From: Parahoeflea halophila
GTDB taxonomy: Bacteria > Pseudomonadota > Alphaproteobacteria > Rhizobiales > Rhizobiaceae
Length of the DNA: 64,000 nt
NCBI RefSeq assembly: GCF_900220985.1
Contig: NZ_OCPC01000001.1
Location: 1,404,836 to 1,468,835, forward strand
Direction: 5' to 3'
The first letter of the stretch is position 1. Each line of letters begins with the position of its first letter. Of this stretch, positions 48,254 to 57,625 are shown one piece after another. The notes under the pieces are model-generated. The model was given only the letters and a program-made list of their open reading frames with translations. It was not told the DNA's origin and did not search any database. The position numbers were made by a program, and so were the translations under genes.

Positions 48254-48268
48254 ATAATTTGAAACTAT
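48254..48268. promoter_or_regulatory. Possible OxyR half-site
   Basis: ATAA-N7-CTAT differs in one base from the ATAG-N7-CTAT half-site of OxyR and overlaps the oxyR ATG. The matching second half is not evident, so this is weak. Confidence 0.25.
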
Positions 48269-49169
48269 GAGAAACCTGACCCTCAAACAGCTTCGGTATT
48301 TTGAGGCGCTGGCACAGCATGGCCATTTCGGCCGCGCGGCCCACGCCTGCTCGATTTCCCAGCCGGCCTTGTCGGTGCAGATCCGGGAGCTCGAGGAAAC
48401 AGTGGGAACCGAACTCTTCGAACGCGGCGCACGCCAGGTACGGCTGACCAGTTTCGGCGAGGAATTCGCCACGCGCGCCCGGGGCATTCTCCGGTCCGTC
48501 GACGAGTTGAGCGAACTGGCACGTGCCTCCCGCGATCAGCTCGTCGGGCGGCTTCGCATTGGCGTCATCCCGACCATCGCGCCTTACCTGCTGCCGGACA
48601 TCATTTCCAAGCTCACGGCTGCCAACAGCGGCATCGAAATCCAGATCCGCGAATCGCTGACCCCGATTCTGGTTCACGAACTCTCCGACGGTCTTCTTGA
48701 CGCGGCCATAGTCGCCCTGCCGGTTTCGGAACCATCCCTGACTGAGGTCGCGCTGTTCGACGAAAACTTTGTCCTGGTACGCCCAGAAGGAGACGAGAAC
48801 AAGCCGGTGCCCGATCACGAGGATCTGCGCGAGATGAAACTGCTTCTGCTCGAGGAAGGCCACTGCTTCCGAGACCAGGCGCTGTCATTCTGCGACATTC
48901 AGTCGACCCGGCCGCGCGAGATGCTGGATGCCAGTTCGCTCGCTACGCTGGTGCAGATGGTCGGCGCCGGGCTTGGGGTGACACTGATCCCGGAGATGGC
49001 TATTCCGGTCGAAACCCGGTCCGCCCCGGTTTCAATCGCGCATTTCAAGTCGCCGCAACCATCGCGGACCATCGGCATGATCTGGCGCAAGACCAGCCCG
49101 CTCGCCAAGCAATTGCTGCAGATCTCCGCAGTGGTGCGTGAGGCGACGACTGACAGAATGGAACGGTGA
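48267..49169 (+). CDS. oxyR: Hydrogen peroxide sensor OxyR (LysR family)
   Basis: This 300-residue LysR-type regulator has the helix-turn-helix in LKQLRYFEALAQHGHFGRAA and a redox switch, with two cysteines in EGHCFRDQALSFCDIQ spaced exactly as Cys199 and Cys208 of Escherichia coli OxyR. Peroxide should form a disulfide there and turn on katG, which lies divergently with a 250-bp gap. The recQ gene converges on its end with 29 bases between stops and no clear terminator. Confidence 0.95.
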   Translation: MRNLTLKQLRYFEALAQHGHFGRAAHACSISQPALSVQIRELEETVGTELFERGARQVRLTSFGEEFATRARGILRSVDELSELARASRDQLVGRLRIGVIPTIAPYLLPDIISKLTAANSGIEIQIRESLTPILVHELSDGLLDAAIVALPVSEPSLTEVALFDENFVLVRPEGDENKPVPDHEDLREMKLLLLEEGHCFRDQALSFCDIQSTRPREMLDASSLATLVQMVGAGLGVTLIPEMAIPVETRSAPVSIAHFKSPQPSRTIGMIWRKTSPLAKQLLQISAVVREATTDRMER

Positions 49170-49198
49170 ATTAACGCCCCATCACACGGCCTCGAAGC

Positions 49199-51058
49199 CT
49201 ACCTCTGGTGCGTCAGGATGACGTCGAGAAATTTGTCGCCGTAACGCTCCAGTTTGGATTGGCCGACACCAGAGATACCGAGCAGCGCTTCGCGGTCCAC
49301 CGGCCTGCTGGTTGCAAATGCGACCAGCGTTGTGTCGGGGAAGACCACATAAGGCGGGACACCCAGTTCCTTGGCAATCGCCATGCGGGCTGCGCGAAGT
49401 GCTTCAAACAGCTCGACATCTGCCCCTTCAAGCGCGGATTTCGCATTCATGGAGCTTGACGACGCACCTCGCGCAGCCTTGCCCTTGGTCGGCCTGTCCT
49501 TCCGGAAGCGCACATCACGCTCGCGCTTGAACACCGCACGGGCCTCAGGCTCCAACTTCAGCGCGCCATAGGCCTCATGATCGACACTGACCAGCCCGCT
49601 TGCCAGCAACTGTCGGTAGACCGACTGCCATGTCTTGGCCGGGATATCCTTGCCGGCGCCGAAGACCGGCATGTCGACATGGCCGAAACGCGTGGTCTTG
49701 TCGTTCTCATTGCCGGTTAGCACATCGATCAGATGCCCGGTGCCGAAGCGTTCGCCGGTCCGATAGACTGCCGCCAGCGCCTTGATCGCTGCCTCTGTTC
49801 CGTCCCAGGTTTCGACCGGCTTCTGGCAGGTGTCGCAATTGCCGCAATTGCCCGGATGCGCTTCGCCGAAATGCGCAAGGATTGCCTGCCGTCGGCAGCC
49901 CGCCGTTTCGCAGATCGCAAGAAGCGCATTGAGCTTGGCCCGCTCCACCCGCTTGATGTCCTCGGCCGATCCGCCGCCATCGATCATGCGGCCGCGCTGG
50001 ATCACATCGGCCATGCCGTAGGCCATCCAGACATCGGATGGCAGCCCGTCGCGGCCCGCACGCCCGGTTTCCTGGTAATAGGCTTCGACCGAGCCCGGCA
50101 GATCCATATGGGCGACATAACGCACATTCGGCTTGTCGATCCCCATGCCGAAGGCGACGGTGGCAACCAGGCAAAGGCCTTCTTCCTTCAAAAACGCGTC
50201 CTGGTTGGCGTCACGAACTTCGCGTGTCATGCCGGCGTGGTAGGACAGCGCCCTGATGCCCTGCTTGTTAAGCCAGTCTGCCGTGTCCTCCACCTTTGCA
50301 CGCGACAGGCAATAAACGATCCCGCTCGAACCCGTATGGCGGGACAGAAACCGCAACAGCTGCTGCCGCGGCTGGTCGCGCTCGACGATCTCGTAAGCGA
50401 TGTTGGGCCGGTCGAACGATGTTGTGAACACCTCAGCCGAATGCAGCGCCAGCTTGTCGATGATGTCGTCGCGGGTATGTGGATCAGCTGTCGCGGTAAG
50501 CGCCATGCGCGGCACGCCCGGATAGAGCTCGGCCAAATGGCCCAGTTCACGATACTCGGGCCGGAAATCATGTCCCCATTGCGAGACACAATGGGCTTCA
50601 TCGATGGCAAACAGTGCGATCTTCGCCTTGCCGACCAGATTTTTGAAGCCCGGAGTGACGATCCGTTCCGGCGTCACATAAAGCAGAGCGAGTTCGCCAC
50701 GGCTGATCGCGTTGCGCACATCCATGAATTCATCGCGCGACAGCGAGGAATTCAGCGCCGCGGCCCGGACGCCCAGCTGCCTGAGCGCCTCGACCTGGTC
50801 GCGCATCAGCGCAATCAGCGGCGAGACGACGATGCCGACGCCGTCGCGGCACAGTGCAGGCACCTGGAAGCAGAGCGATTTTCCGGCGCCTGTGGGAAAC
50901 AGCACCACCGCATCTCCGCCCGACACGACCTGGTTCACCACCTCGGCCTGGCGGCCCCGGAATTCGGGATAGCCGTAGATCCGGTTCAAGATCGCGAGCG
51001 GATCTGTGGGAGCATCGCTGCTGGCTGCGGATTGGGCACGGCTTTGGGACTGCGGCAT
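49199..51058 (-). CDS. recQ: ATP-dependent DNA helicase RecQ
   Basis: This 619-residue 3'-5' helicase acts in recombination and repair. Walker [17 protein letters not shown] (about 55-70), the DEAH box with aromatic loop [20 protein letters not shown], motif [12 protein letters not shown] and the zinc cysteines in CETAGCRR and GNCGNCDTC are present. Residues about 545-610 form an HRDC domain for DNA binding. Normal length and full motif set; probably functional. Not linked to the surrounding catabolic genes. Confidence 0.96.
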   Translation of the reverse strand: MPQSQSRAQSAASSDAPTDPLAILNRIYGYPEFRGRQAEVVNQVVSGGDAVVLFPTGAGKSLCFQVPALCRDGVGIVVSPLIALMRDQVEALRQLGVRAAALNSSLSRDEFMDVRNAISRGELALLYVTPERIVTPGFKNLVGKAKIALFAIDEAHCVSQWGHDFRPEYRELGHLAELYPGVPRMALTATADPHTRDDIIDKLALHSAEVFTTSFDRPNIAYEIVERDQPRQQLLRFLSRHTGSSGIVYCLSRAKVEDTADWLNKQGIRALSYHAGMTREVRDANQDAFLKEEGLCLVATVAFGMGIDKPNVRYVAHMDLPGSVEAYYQETGRAGRDGLPSDVWMAYGMADVIQRGRMIDGGGSAEDIKRVERAKLNALLAICETAGCRRQAILAHFGEAHPGNCGNCDTCQKPVETWDGTEAAIKALAAVYRTGERFGTGHLIDVLTGNENDKTTRFGHVDMPVFGAGKDIPAKTWQSVYRQLLASGLVSVDHEAYGALKLEPEARAVFKRERDVRFRKDRPTKGKAARGASSSSMNAKSALEGADVELFEALRAARMAIAKELGVPPYVVFPDTTLVAFATSRPVDREALLGISGVGQSKLERYGDKFLDVILTHQR

Positions 51059-51217
51059 GGAATCGCTTTCGTGGGAAGGCTTGGACTATGGCACAGTTTC
51101 CAATGCCGCCGCGAGGCCTTCTCCTGAACTTCTCCGCAATCCACCGATGCAAAACGCCGCACATCGTCGATGCGCGACGTCGGATAAGGTCTCAGAACCC
51201 CGTCCCTCGATGTAAGC

Positions 51218-51565
51218 TCAAACGGCTGCGATGCAGATGATTTCGACGTTGTAGTCCGGCGTCGCAAGCTTGGATTCGCCGGCGGCACGCGCGGGCGTAT
51301 GGCCCTGCGGCACCCAGGCATCCCAGACAGCGTTCATCTCGGCAAAATCATCCATCGAGGATAACCAGATCGTGCTCTGCAAAATCTTCGTCTTGTCCGA
51401 ACCGACTTCAGCCAGCAGCCGGTCGATATTGGCGAGAATGTCCTCGGTCTGCTTGGTGATGCTGGCGCCGGCCGTACCAACCTGGCCGGCCAGATAGACG
51501 ACGCCGCCATGGACCACGGCCTGGCTCATGCGCGGCCCGGTTTCGATGCGTTTGATATCACTCAT
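51218..51565 (-). CDS. RidA family enamine/imine deaminase
   Basis: The 115-residue single-domain RidA protein retains the catalytic Arg in HTPARAAGES and the C-terminal NVEIICIAAV. RidA trimers hydrolyse reactive imines released by PLP enzymes and amine oxidases to ketones. It is the last gene of the Pot/BKACE operon and overlaps the FAD oxidase gene by eight bases, so removing imines from that oxidase is a natural role. Contrast with the Rid domain at 18887, where the Arg is lost. Confidence 0.9.
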   Translation of the reverse strand: MSDIKRIETGPRMSQAVVHGGVVYLAGQVGTAGASITKQTEDILANIDRLLAEVGSDKTKILQSTIWLSSMDDFAEMNAVWDAWVPQGHTPARAAGESKLATPDYNVEIICIAAV

Positions 51566-52688
51566 GTCTATTGTCCCTGTTGAAATTTAGTGCCGCCCGT
51601 TCGGGGCTCAGCGCTTCTAATACGGTTTCCCCCAGCTGCGACAGCCGTCCCAGGCACAAATCCGCGGCCAATTGCGACAAGGCAGGCGCCGTCTGCATGC
51701 CGTAGCCGCCCTGCCCGGCAAGCCAGAAGAAACCTTCTGCTTCCGGCGCAAAACCGACCACCGGCGTCCGGTCCGGAGCAAAGGTTCGCATACCCGCCCA
51801 GGAGTGCTCGACCCGCGTCACCGGAATGGTCACCGCCTGTTCAAACCGGTGCAGCCCCTCGGCGACCACCATATCGTCAGCCCAGACATCATGCGGTTCG
51901 ACAGGATCCTCATCCGCCGGCGAGATCATGATCTTGCCGGCTTCGGGCTTGGCATACCATTGATCCCCGGCATTGGCGAACAGCGGCCAACGCGTGATGT
52001 CATGCCCGTCAGGCGCCGGGATCAACACTGCCGACCGGCGCAAGGGCGCCAGACCCAAAGTATGGACACCAGCCATCTGCGCCACATGGTCAGCCCATCC
52101 ACCGGCAGCATTGATCAGCACCGGCGCAGAAAACTCGCCCGCCGGCGTGGCCACAGTCCAGACGCCATCCCGGCGCACAATCGACTGCACCCCAGCGCCG
52201 GTGATGATGCTGCCGCCGAGATTGCGCAGCCGCCGGGCAAAGCCCTGCAGCATGCGGTCGACGTCAATGTCCTGCGCATCCCATTCGATCGCAGCGGCGG
52301 CAATCGTCTCTTGTCGCAGGATCGGTACCAGCTCCAGCGCCTGCTGCGGCGACACCCGCTCAAGCCCGTCACTGCCATCGAGATAGGCCTCGAACTGGGC
52401 CATGTCCTCTTCCGTTGCCAGCAACAATTCACCCCGCGGTGACAACAGGCTGGTTTCTGCCACCCCTTCCGGCTGCGCCAGAAATGCCGCCGAAGCAGCG
52501 TTCAGTGCCCGCAAAGTTGCGTTGCCGTAATTGCGGATGAAAATGGCCGCCGAACGGCCGGAGGAATGATGGCCGATCACCGGTTCGGACTCGAGCACGG
52601 TCACCTTGGCGTCTGGCGCCAGCCGCGCGGCAGCACTGATGCCGGCGATGCCGCCGCCAATCACCAGAATATCGGAGCTCGTGTTCAT
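51558..52688 (-). CDS. FAD-dependent amine/amino-acid oxidase (DadA/glycine oxidase-like)
   Basis: The 376-residue DAO-family flavoprotein has the motif ILVIGGGIAGISAAARLA (about 8-25), the acidic VTVLESEPVIGHHSSGRSAA and a C-terminal GQGGYGMQTAPALSQLAAD. Members oxidise glycine, D-amino acids or secondary amines to imines, which fits RidA next to it. Start and stop overlap neighbours by a few bases, so it belongs to the long operon. The substrate is presumably an intermediate of the imported amine; not determinable here. Confidence 0.87.
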   Translation of the reverse strand: MNTSSDILVIGGGIAGISAAARLAPDAKVTVLESEPVIGHHSSGRSAAIFIRNYGNATLRALNAASAAFLAQPEGVAETSLLSPRGELLLATEEDMAQFEAYLDGSDGLERVSPQQALELVPILRQETIAAAAIEWDAQDIDVDRMLQGFARRLRNLGGSIITGAGVQSIVRRDGVWTVATPAGEFSAPVLINAAGGWADHVAQMAGVHTLGLAPLRRSAVLIPAPDGHDITRWPLFANAGDQWYAKPEAGKIMISPADEDPVEPHDVWADDMVVAEGLHRFEQAVTIPVTRVEHSWAGMRTFAPDRTPVVGFAPEAEGFFWLAGQGGYGMQTAPALSQLAADLCLGRLSQLGETVLEALSPERAALNFNRDNRHE

Positions 52689-53707
52689 TCTGCCTGGTAC
52701 CCGTTGAGAAAGCTGGTCAGATTGTCGCCCAGATCGGACGACAGATACCCGCCTTCCTGCACGATGACAGTGGGAAGATCCAGCCCCGCAATTGCCTGGG
52801 CGATCTCGCCGAAGCCCGGTGTCGTGACCTTGAAGCCGTGGAACGGATCGTTCTCGTGCGTGTCCAGCCCCATCGCGATCACCAGCACATCTGCGCCAAA
52901 GGAGCCTATCCGCTTGAGAGCGATTTCCAGCGTTGCCAGGTAATCCACGTCACCGGTTCCCCGCGGCAGCGGCAGGTTGAGATTGTAGCCCATTCCCTCG
53001 CCCTCGCCACGCTCTGCCGCATCGCCCCAGAAAAACGGGTAGAAGCGTGCCGGATCCGCATGGATCGAAACGGTCAGCACATCGCGGCGGTGATAGAAGA
53101 TGCCTTGCGTGCCATTGCCATGATGCACATCGATATCAAGAATCGCCGGCCTGTGCCCTGCCCGCAGCAGTGCCTGCGCCGCGATCGCCGAATTGTTGAG
53201 AAAGCAGAACCCGCCGGCCAGATCGCCGAACGCATGATGACCGGGCGGCCGGCACAGAGCATAGGCAGTCGGCTCGCCGGTAAGAACCGCGTCGACGGCG
53301 CTGAGCGCCGACTGCGCCGACCAATAGGCAGATTGCCAGGTACCGGCGGTGATCGGGCACGACGTGTCGGCCTGATGAAAGCCGGATTGCCCCGTTGCAG
53401 ACTTGGGATAACTGACGGTGCGGCGATCCGGGTGAATGTTCGGAATCACTTCGTCTGAAGCGCCCTCTGTCCGGATCCAGCGGGCATGGATGGTCTCGAG
53501 AAAGGTCAGATACTCCGGCGAATGGATCTCGGCAATCGGCCCCATGCCGTGATCGGAAGGCATGTGAAAGTCGCAGCCCGCAGCCCGGGCGCCACGGCTC
53601 AGTTCCTCGATCCGTTGCGGCTGTTCCGGATTGGCCGAAAGCTGGCCATTGGCCATGAAATGTTTCGGGTCATGCGCCCACTGACGCTCATCGAATATCG
53701 CCTTCAT
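52685..53707 (-). CDS. Acetylpolyamine amidohydrolase-like (histone deacetylase family)
   Basis: This 340-residue zinc enzyme has the length and pattern of the acetylpolyamine amidohydrolase of Mycoplana: RRTVSYPKSATGQSGF, GTWQSAYWSAQSALSA, the CRPPGHHAFGD active-site dyad (His-His), zinc ligands in ILDIDVHHGNGTQ (Asp, His) and AMGLDTHENDP (Asp), and IVQEGGY. It should hydrolyse N-acetyl groups from polyamines or similar amides. It overlaps the GNAT acetyltransferase and oxidase genes. Having both an acetyltransferase and a deacetylase in one operon suggests protection and deprotection of an amino group. Confidence 0.9.
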   Translation of the reverse strand: MKAIFDERQWAHDPKHFMANGQLSANPEQPQRIEELSRGARAAGCDFHMPSDHGMGPIAEIHSPEYLTFLETIHARWIRTEGASDEVIPNIHPDRRTVSYPKSATGQSGFHQADTSCPITAGTWQSAYWSAQSALSAVDAVLTGEPTAYALCRPPGHHAFGDLAGGFCFLNNSAIAAQALLRAGHRPAILDIDVHHGNGTQGIFYHRRDVLTVSIHADPARFYPFFWGDAAERGEGEGMGYNLNLPLPRGTGDVDYLATLEIALKRIGSFGADVLVIAMGLDTHENDPFHGFKVTTPGFGEIAQAIAGLDLPTVIVQEGGYLSSDLGDNLTSFLNGYQAE

Positions 53708-54195
53708 GCCTTCTCTCCCAGAGACCGAAGCGCGTCGCCGGCCAGCGTCATGAATTCTGTATCTTCTGCAGCAACAAAACCGATGCGTTCGTAAAAGGCA
53801 CGCGCCCTGGAGTTGGCATGATACACACCGAGCCGGATGAAGCTTGCCTCCCAGGCCTCATGCCCGGCCCTGTGCACAGCCGCCAAAAGTCTTTGACCCA
53901 GCCGCTGACCACGAATTTTCTCATCCACCCAGAGGTCTGAAACATAAATCCCGACAGAGCCGTAGACGGTCGAGAAGAAGGGGGAGTAAGCCGCGACGCC
54001 ATTGATTTTCCCGTCTACGCCGCTCGCCACCAGCGCATGCAGCACCGGAGCCGGGCCGAAACAGGCACGCGCTATATCCGCATCGCTGGCCTTGTGCGCG
54101 TCGCCCATATCGGCCGAGAGTTGCGACAGGGCCCGGTTCACTGCTTCAACGTCGCCGGGCACCGCCGGCCGGATGCTGATATCACTCACGCTCAA
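53704..54195 (-). CDS. GNAT family N-acetyltransferase
   Basis: The 163-residue protein has the GNAT fold. Its acetyl-CoA pyrophosphate loop reads DEKIRGQRLGQRLLAAV (R/Q-x-x-G-x-G/A type, about residue 95) and the C-terminal RAFYERIGFVAAEDTEF is typical. It overlaps both neighbours by four bases. Acetylation of an amine in the pathway is the simplest idea, with the deacetylase encoded next door. A self-protective or regulatory role cannot be excluded. Confidence 0.85.
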   Translation of the reverse strand: MSVSDISIRPAVPGDVEAVNRALSQLSADMGDAHKASDADIARACFGPAPVLHALVASGVDGKINGVAAYSPFFSTVYGSVGIYVSDLWVDEKIRGQRLGQRLLAAVHRAGHEAWEASFIRLGVYHANSRARAFYERIGFVAAEDTEFMTLAGDALRSLGEKA

Positions 54196-55118
54196 AATCC
54201 CACGTTGTCTTTGCCTTTCAGCCCCAGCATCGCCCGCGCCTCATCGGGTGTCGCCACCACGCGGCCCACCGATTCGACGATGTCGCGCACCATTTCCACC
54301 TGCTCGGCATTGGACTGGGCCAATTGTCCGCGTGCAATGTAGAGATTGTCTTCCAGCCCCACCCGGACATGCCCGCCCATGGTTGCGCCCAGCTTCGCCA
54401 GGGCCATCTGCTGGCGTCCGGCGGCAAGCACCGAAAACATGTACCGATCCCCGAACAGCCTGTCGGCAGTCTGCTTGAGATAGGCCAGATGCTCCGGCTC
54501 GGTAGCGATGCCACCCAGCACACCCATGACGAACTGGATGAACATCGGCGTCTGGATCAGACCACGGTCGATGAAATGACTGAGCATGTAGAGATGGCTG
54601 ATGTCGTAGCATTCGAACTCGAACCGCGCACCGCGCTCCTGTCCCATCTGCCTGAGCACGCCCTCGATGTCACGCGGCGTGTTCTTGAACACCAGATCGT
54701 CTGAGTTTCGAAGGAACGGTTCTTCCCAGTCATGCAGCCACTCTGTGCGTTTCCCGAGCATCGGGTAGAGCGCGAAATTCATCGAACCCATGTTGAGCGA
54801 ACACATTTCCGGCCTTAACGCCAGTGGACCGGTCAAACGCTGCTCCAGCGTCATCACTGCGCTGCCGCCGGTGGTCAGGTTCACCACCGCGTCTGTACCG
54901 GCCCGGATGGCGGGGAGAAACCCCATATAGTGCTCGAGCGCGGCTGAAGGCTGACCCGTCTCCGGATTGCGGGCATGCAGATGCAGGATGGCAGCCCCAG
55001 CCTCCGCCGCACCGATCGCCTGCCCGGCGATCGCCTCGGCGGTCACCGGCAGATAGGGTGACATTGATGGCGTATGAATAGAGCCTGTTACGGCGCAGGA
55101 GATGATGATTTTCGACAT
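54192..55118 (-). CDS. Beta-keto acid cleavage enzyme, BKACE (DUF849) family
   Basis: A BKACE TIM barrel of 308 residues. The zinc-binding histidines are in AILHLHARNPETG (about 45-57), and the ring of conserved residues includes VNLTTGGSA, SLNMGSMNF, FECYD and GGHVRVGLEDNLYIARG. BKACE enzymes condense a beta-keto acid with acetyl-CoA and release acetoacetate plus a shorter acyl-CoA; known substrates include 3-keto-5-aminohexanoate and dehydrocarnitine. The polyamine-like context favours an amino-beta-keto acid. It is 11 bases after the aminotransferase gene. Confidence 0.92.
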   Translation of the reverse strand: MSKIIISCAVTGSIHTPSMSPYLPVTAEAIAGQAIGAAEAGAAILHLHARNPETGQPSAALEHYMGFLPAIRAGTDAVVNLTTGGSAVMTLEQRLTGPLALRPEMCSLNMGSMNFALYPMLGKRTEWLHDWEEPFLRNSDDLVFKNTPRDIEGVLRQMGQERGARFEFECYDISHLYMLSHFIDRGLIQTPMFIQFVMGVLGGIATEPEHLAYLKQTADRLFGDRYMFSVLAAGRQQMALAKLGATMGGHVRVGLEDNLYIARGQLAQSNAEQVEMVRDIVESVGRVVATPDEARAMLGLKGKDNVGF

Positions 55119-55129
55119 GCGGATCTCCG

Positions 55130-56476
55130 TCAGGCCGTCTCGACCGCAAGCCCTGCCTTGACAGCGAACTTGGTGAGCGCATTGGTGAGCATCTCGATAA
55201 TCTCATCAACCTGGGCTTCCGAGATGATCATCGGCGGACAGACCAGGAAATGATCGCCTTCCAACCCGCCACGCGTCCGGCGGGAATAGATGATCAGCCC
55301 TTCGGCGTAGGCGAGCTCCACCAGCTCGTTATAGGCATTCAGCGCCCTTGGCAGCGGCTGCATGCTCTGGCGGTCGGACACCAGCTCGAAAGCCAGCAGC
55401 AGCCCTTCCCCGCGGACATCGCCAATGAAGGAAAACCTCTGCATCAGGTTCTGAAGCCGCGACTTGAGCACGCCGCCCATGCGGCTGGCATTCTGCATCA
55501 GACCGCCGGATTCGATTTCCTCGATCACGGCAAGGCCTGCGGCACAGGCCAGCGGATTGCCGGCATAGGTGTGGCCATGCAGGAAGCCGCCGGCATCGAG
55601 CACCGGATCGACCAGCCGGTCATGCGCGATCATGGCGCCAAGCGGTGCGTAACCGGCGCCAAATCCCTTTGAGATGGCAATGATGTCCGGCTCGACCCCA
55701 AAATGCTCCGCTCCCATGAACCTGCCGGTCCGCCCACCACCCGACATCACTTCGTCATGGATCAGCAAGACCCCGTACCGGTCGCAGATTTCGCGAACCG
55801 CCCGCATGTAACCAGCCGGAGGCACCAGCGCGCCGGTCGACGCGCCCCCAATCGGCTCCACGATGAATGCCAGCACACTATCGGCACCTTCTTCGAGGAT
55901 TTTCGCTTCCAGCATCTCGGCATAATGCTGACCGGTTGCAGGGTCGTTGATATCCAGGCCGTCGAGATAGGCCCGAGGCGCCGGAATTTTCGGCATCGCC
56001 TGCATCATAGGCATGAACGGGTCCGACAAAGGTGCATAGCCGGTCAAGGCCAGTGCGCCCAGCGTGGAGCCGTGATAGCTCGGATCGCGCGAAATCACCT
56101 TCCAGCGCGAGCCTTGTCCAACCGTCACTGCATATTGCCGCGCCAGCTTGATGGCACTTTCCACTGCCTCCGAGCCGCCAGAGACGAAGAACACCTTCTC
56201 CATCCCGGAAGGCGACAGCGACGCGACCTTGGCCGCAAGCTTCTCGCTGGGCTCGGTTTCGAAATGCAGCCGGTATCCGAATGTGGATTTTTCCATCTGT
56301 CGCCGCATGGCATCGATCACGCGCGGGTTGGAATGGCCGATATTGCTGACCATCGCCCCCGACGAACCGTCGAGATAGCGCTTGCCGTCGACATCCCACA
56401 TATAGACCCCGCGCGCTTCGGCCAGCACCGGCCTGCGCGAACGGGTCTGGTAAAACAGATGGCTTTCGGGTTTCAC
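55130..56476 (-). CDS. Class III aminotransferase
   Basis: This 448-residue PLP enzyme has FFVSGGSEAVESAIKLARQY (about 95-114), the HDEVMSGGGRTGRFMGA motif and the Schiff-base lysine in AISKGFGAGYAPLGA (about 278). It converts a terminal amine to an aldehyde or the reverse, with a keto acid partner. It overlaps the ATPase gene by four bases, linking it closely to import. Related enzymes act on putrescine, beta-alanine or adenosylmethionine-amino-oxononanoate; none can be singled out. It differs from the Atf protein at 44314. Confidence 0.9.
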   Translation of the reverse strand: MKPESHLFYQTRSRRPVLAEARGVYMWDVDGKRYLDGSSGAMVSNIGHSNPRVIDAMRRQMEKSTFGYRLHFETEPSEKLAAKVASLSPSGMEKVFFVSGGSEAVESAIKLARQYAVTVGQGSRWKVISRDPSYHGSTLGALALTGYAPLSDPFMPMMQAMPKIPAPRAYLDGLDINDPATGQHYAEMLEAKILEEGADSVLAFIVEPIGGASTGALVPPAGYMRAVREICDRYGVLLIHDEVMSGGGRTGRFMGAEHFGVEPDIIAISKGFGAGYAPLGAMIAHDRLVDPVLDAGGFLHGHTYAGNPLACAAGLAVIEEIESGGLMQNASRMGGVLKSRLQNLMQRFSFIGDVRGEGLLLAFELVSDRQSMQPLPRALNAYNELVELAYAEGLIIYSRRTRGGLEGDHFLVCPPMIISEAQVDEIIEMLTNALTKFAVKAGLAVETA

Positions 56477-57561
56477 GTGCGGGCCTCCACCGGCAATGCT
56501 GCGCAGTCCTTGGCACGGAGCTGCACTGTAACCTTCGATCCCGCGGGAAACGGATGATCATCAATCATGTTGATGGCCTGCAGCTGCTGCTCTCCGACCC
56601 GCAGGAAATAGCGCGCGGACTGACCCTGGTAGTCAACATTTTCGACCGCCGCATCAACGCCCAACTCCTCTCCGGCAACAGTGCCTTCCGGTTTCAAAAC
56701 CAGCCTTTCCGCCCGGATAATGAGTCGCACCGGACCCGGCGCGGAGACCGTTGGCGCGCGTTGCTTCGGGATTACGATACGGGGGAACCCGGGCAGCTCG
56801 ACCGCTATCTCACCACCGGAAACTCCCGTGCAACTCGCTGAAAGCAGGTTCGAGGCCCCAAGAAACTGGGCGACAAACTCGCTTGCCGGGGTATTGTAAA
56901 CCTCTTCCGGCGCGCCGATCTGCTCGACCCGGCCTTCAGACATAACGATGATCTTGTCCGACATCGCCAGTGCTTCGGTCTGGTCATGAGTGACGAACAC
57001 GGTGGTCACACCGATGCTCTGCTGGATCCGTTTGAGTTCGACCCGCATGTCCTCGCGCAGATTGGCGTCAAGCGCCGACAGCGGTTCGTCGAGCAGCAAC
57101 ACGTCCGGCTCGATGACGATGGCCCGCGCCAGAGCGATGCGCTGCTGTTGACCGCCGGAGAGCTCTTTCGGATAGCGCCCGCCAAGGTCTGGCAGCTGCA
57201 CCAGATCCAGCGCCTCGGCGACCTTGCGCCTGGCGTCTTCCTTGCTGACATTGCGATAATTGAGACCAAAGGCGACATTGTCGGCCACCGTCTTGTGCGG
57301 AAACAGGGCATAATTCTGAAACACCAGCCCCAGATTGCGCTTGTGGATCGGCACGTCATTGACCCGTTTGCCCTTTATGGCAATTTCCCCTTCGCTGGGA
57401 TCAAGCAGGCCGGCGATCATGCGCAAGGTCGTGGTCTTGCCGCAGCCCGAGGGACCAAGCAGCGTGACGAAGCTGCCCTCTTCTATGTCCAGCGACATCT
57501 GGTGCACGGCGGTGTAGTCGCCAAAGCGCTTGACGATGTTGTTCAGGGTTACGGCGCTCAC
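56473..57561 (-). CDS. Second polyamine-type ABC transporter ATP-binding protein (PotA-like)
   Basis: A complete PotA-like ATPase of 362 residues: Walker A GPSGCGKTT (about 37-45), Q-loop VFQNYALFPHKTV, signature [16 protein letters not shown], Walker B LLLDEPLSALDANLRE and FVTHDQTEAL. A C-terminal TOBE domain follows from about residue 285. It starts with GTG and has GGAGG at good spacing. A hairpin separates it from the binding protein gene upstream, and the aminotransferase gene overlaps its end. Confidence 0.92.
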   Translation of the reverse strand: MSAVTLNNIVKRFGDYTAVHQMSLDIEEGSFVTLLGPSGCGKTTTLRMIAGLLDPSEGEIAIKGKRVNDVPIHKRNLGLVFQNYALFPHKTVADNVAFGLNYRNVSKEDARRKVAEALDLVQLPDLGGRYPKELSGGQQQRIALARAIVIEPDVLLLDEPLSALDANLREDMRVELKRIQQSIGVTTVFVTHDQTEALAMSDKIIVMSEGRVEQIGAPEEVYNTPASEFVAQFLGASNLLSASCTGVSGGEIAVELPGFPRIVIPKQRAPTVSAPGPVRLIIRAERLVLKPEGTVAGEELGVDAAVENVDYQGQSARYFLRVGEQQLQAINMIDDHPFPAGSKVTVQLRAKDCAALPVEART

Positions 57562-57589
57562 GATCTGCGTGCCTCCGGATTTTCAGGGG

Positions 57590-57618
57590 GCCGGCCCCGC
57601 CACAATGGCGGGACCGGC
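57590..57618 (-). other. Hairpin between Tat binding-protein and ATPase genes
   Basis: On the minus strand 13 bases pair with 13 around a three-base loop, seven bases after the binding-protein stop. The only odd pair is U-G on the transcribed strand (an A-C mismatch on the other), which suggests selection at the RNA level. No T tract. Confidence 0.7.
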
Positions 57619-57625
57619 GACTGGC

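Noticed and set aside
49733-51127. Antisense frame opposite recQ
   Set aside because: The helicase motifs are complete on the other strand; no ribosome site or domain supports this frame.
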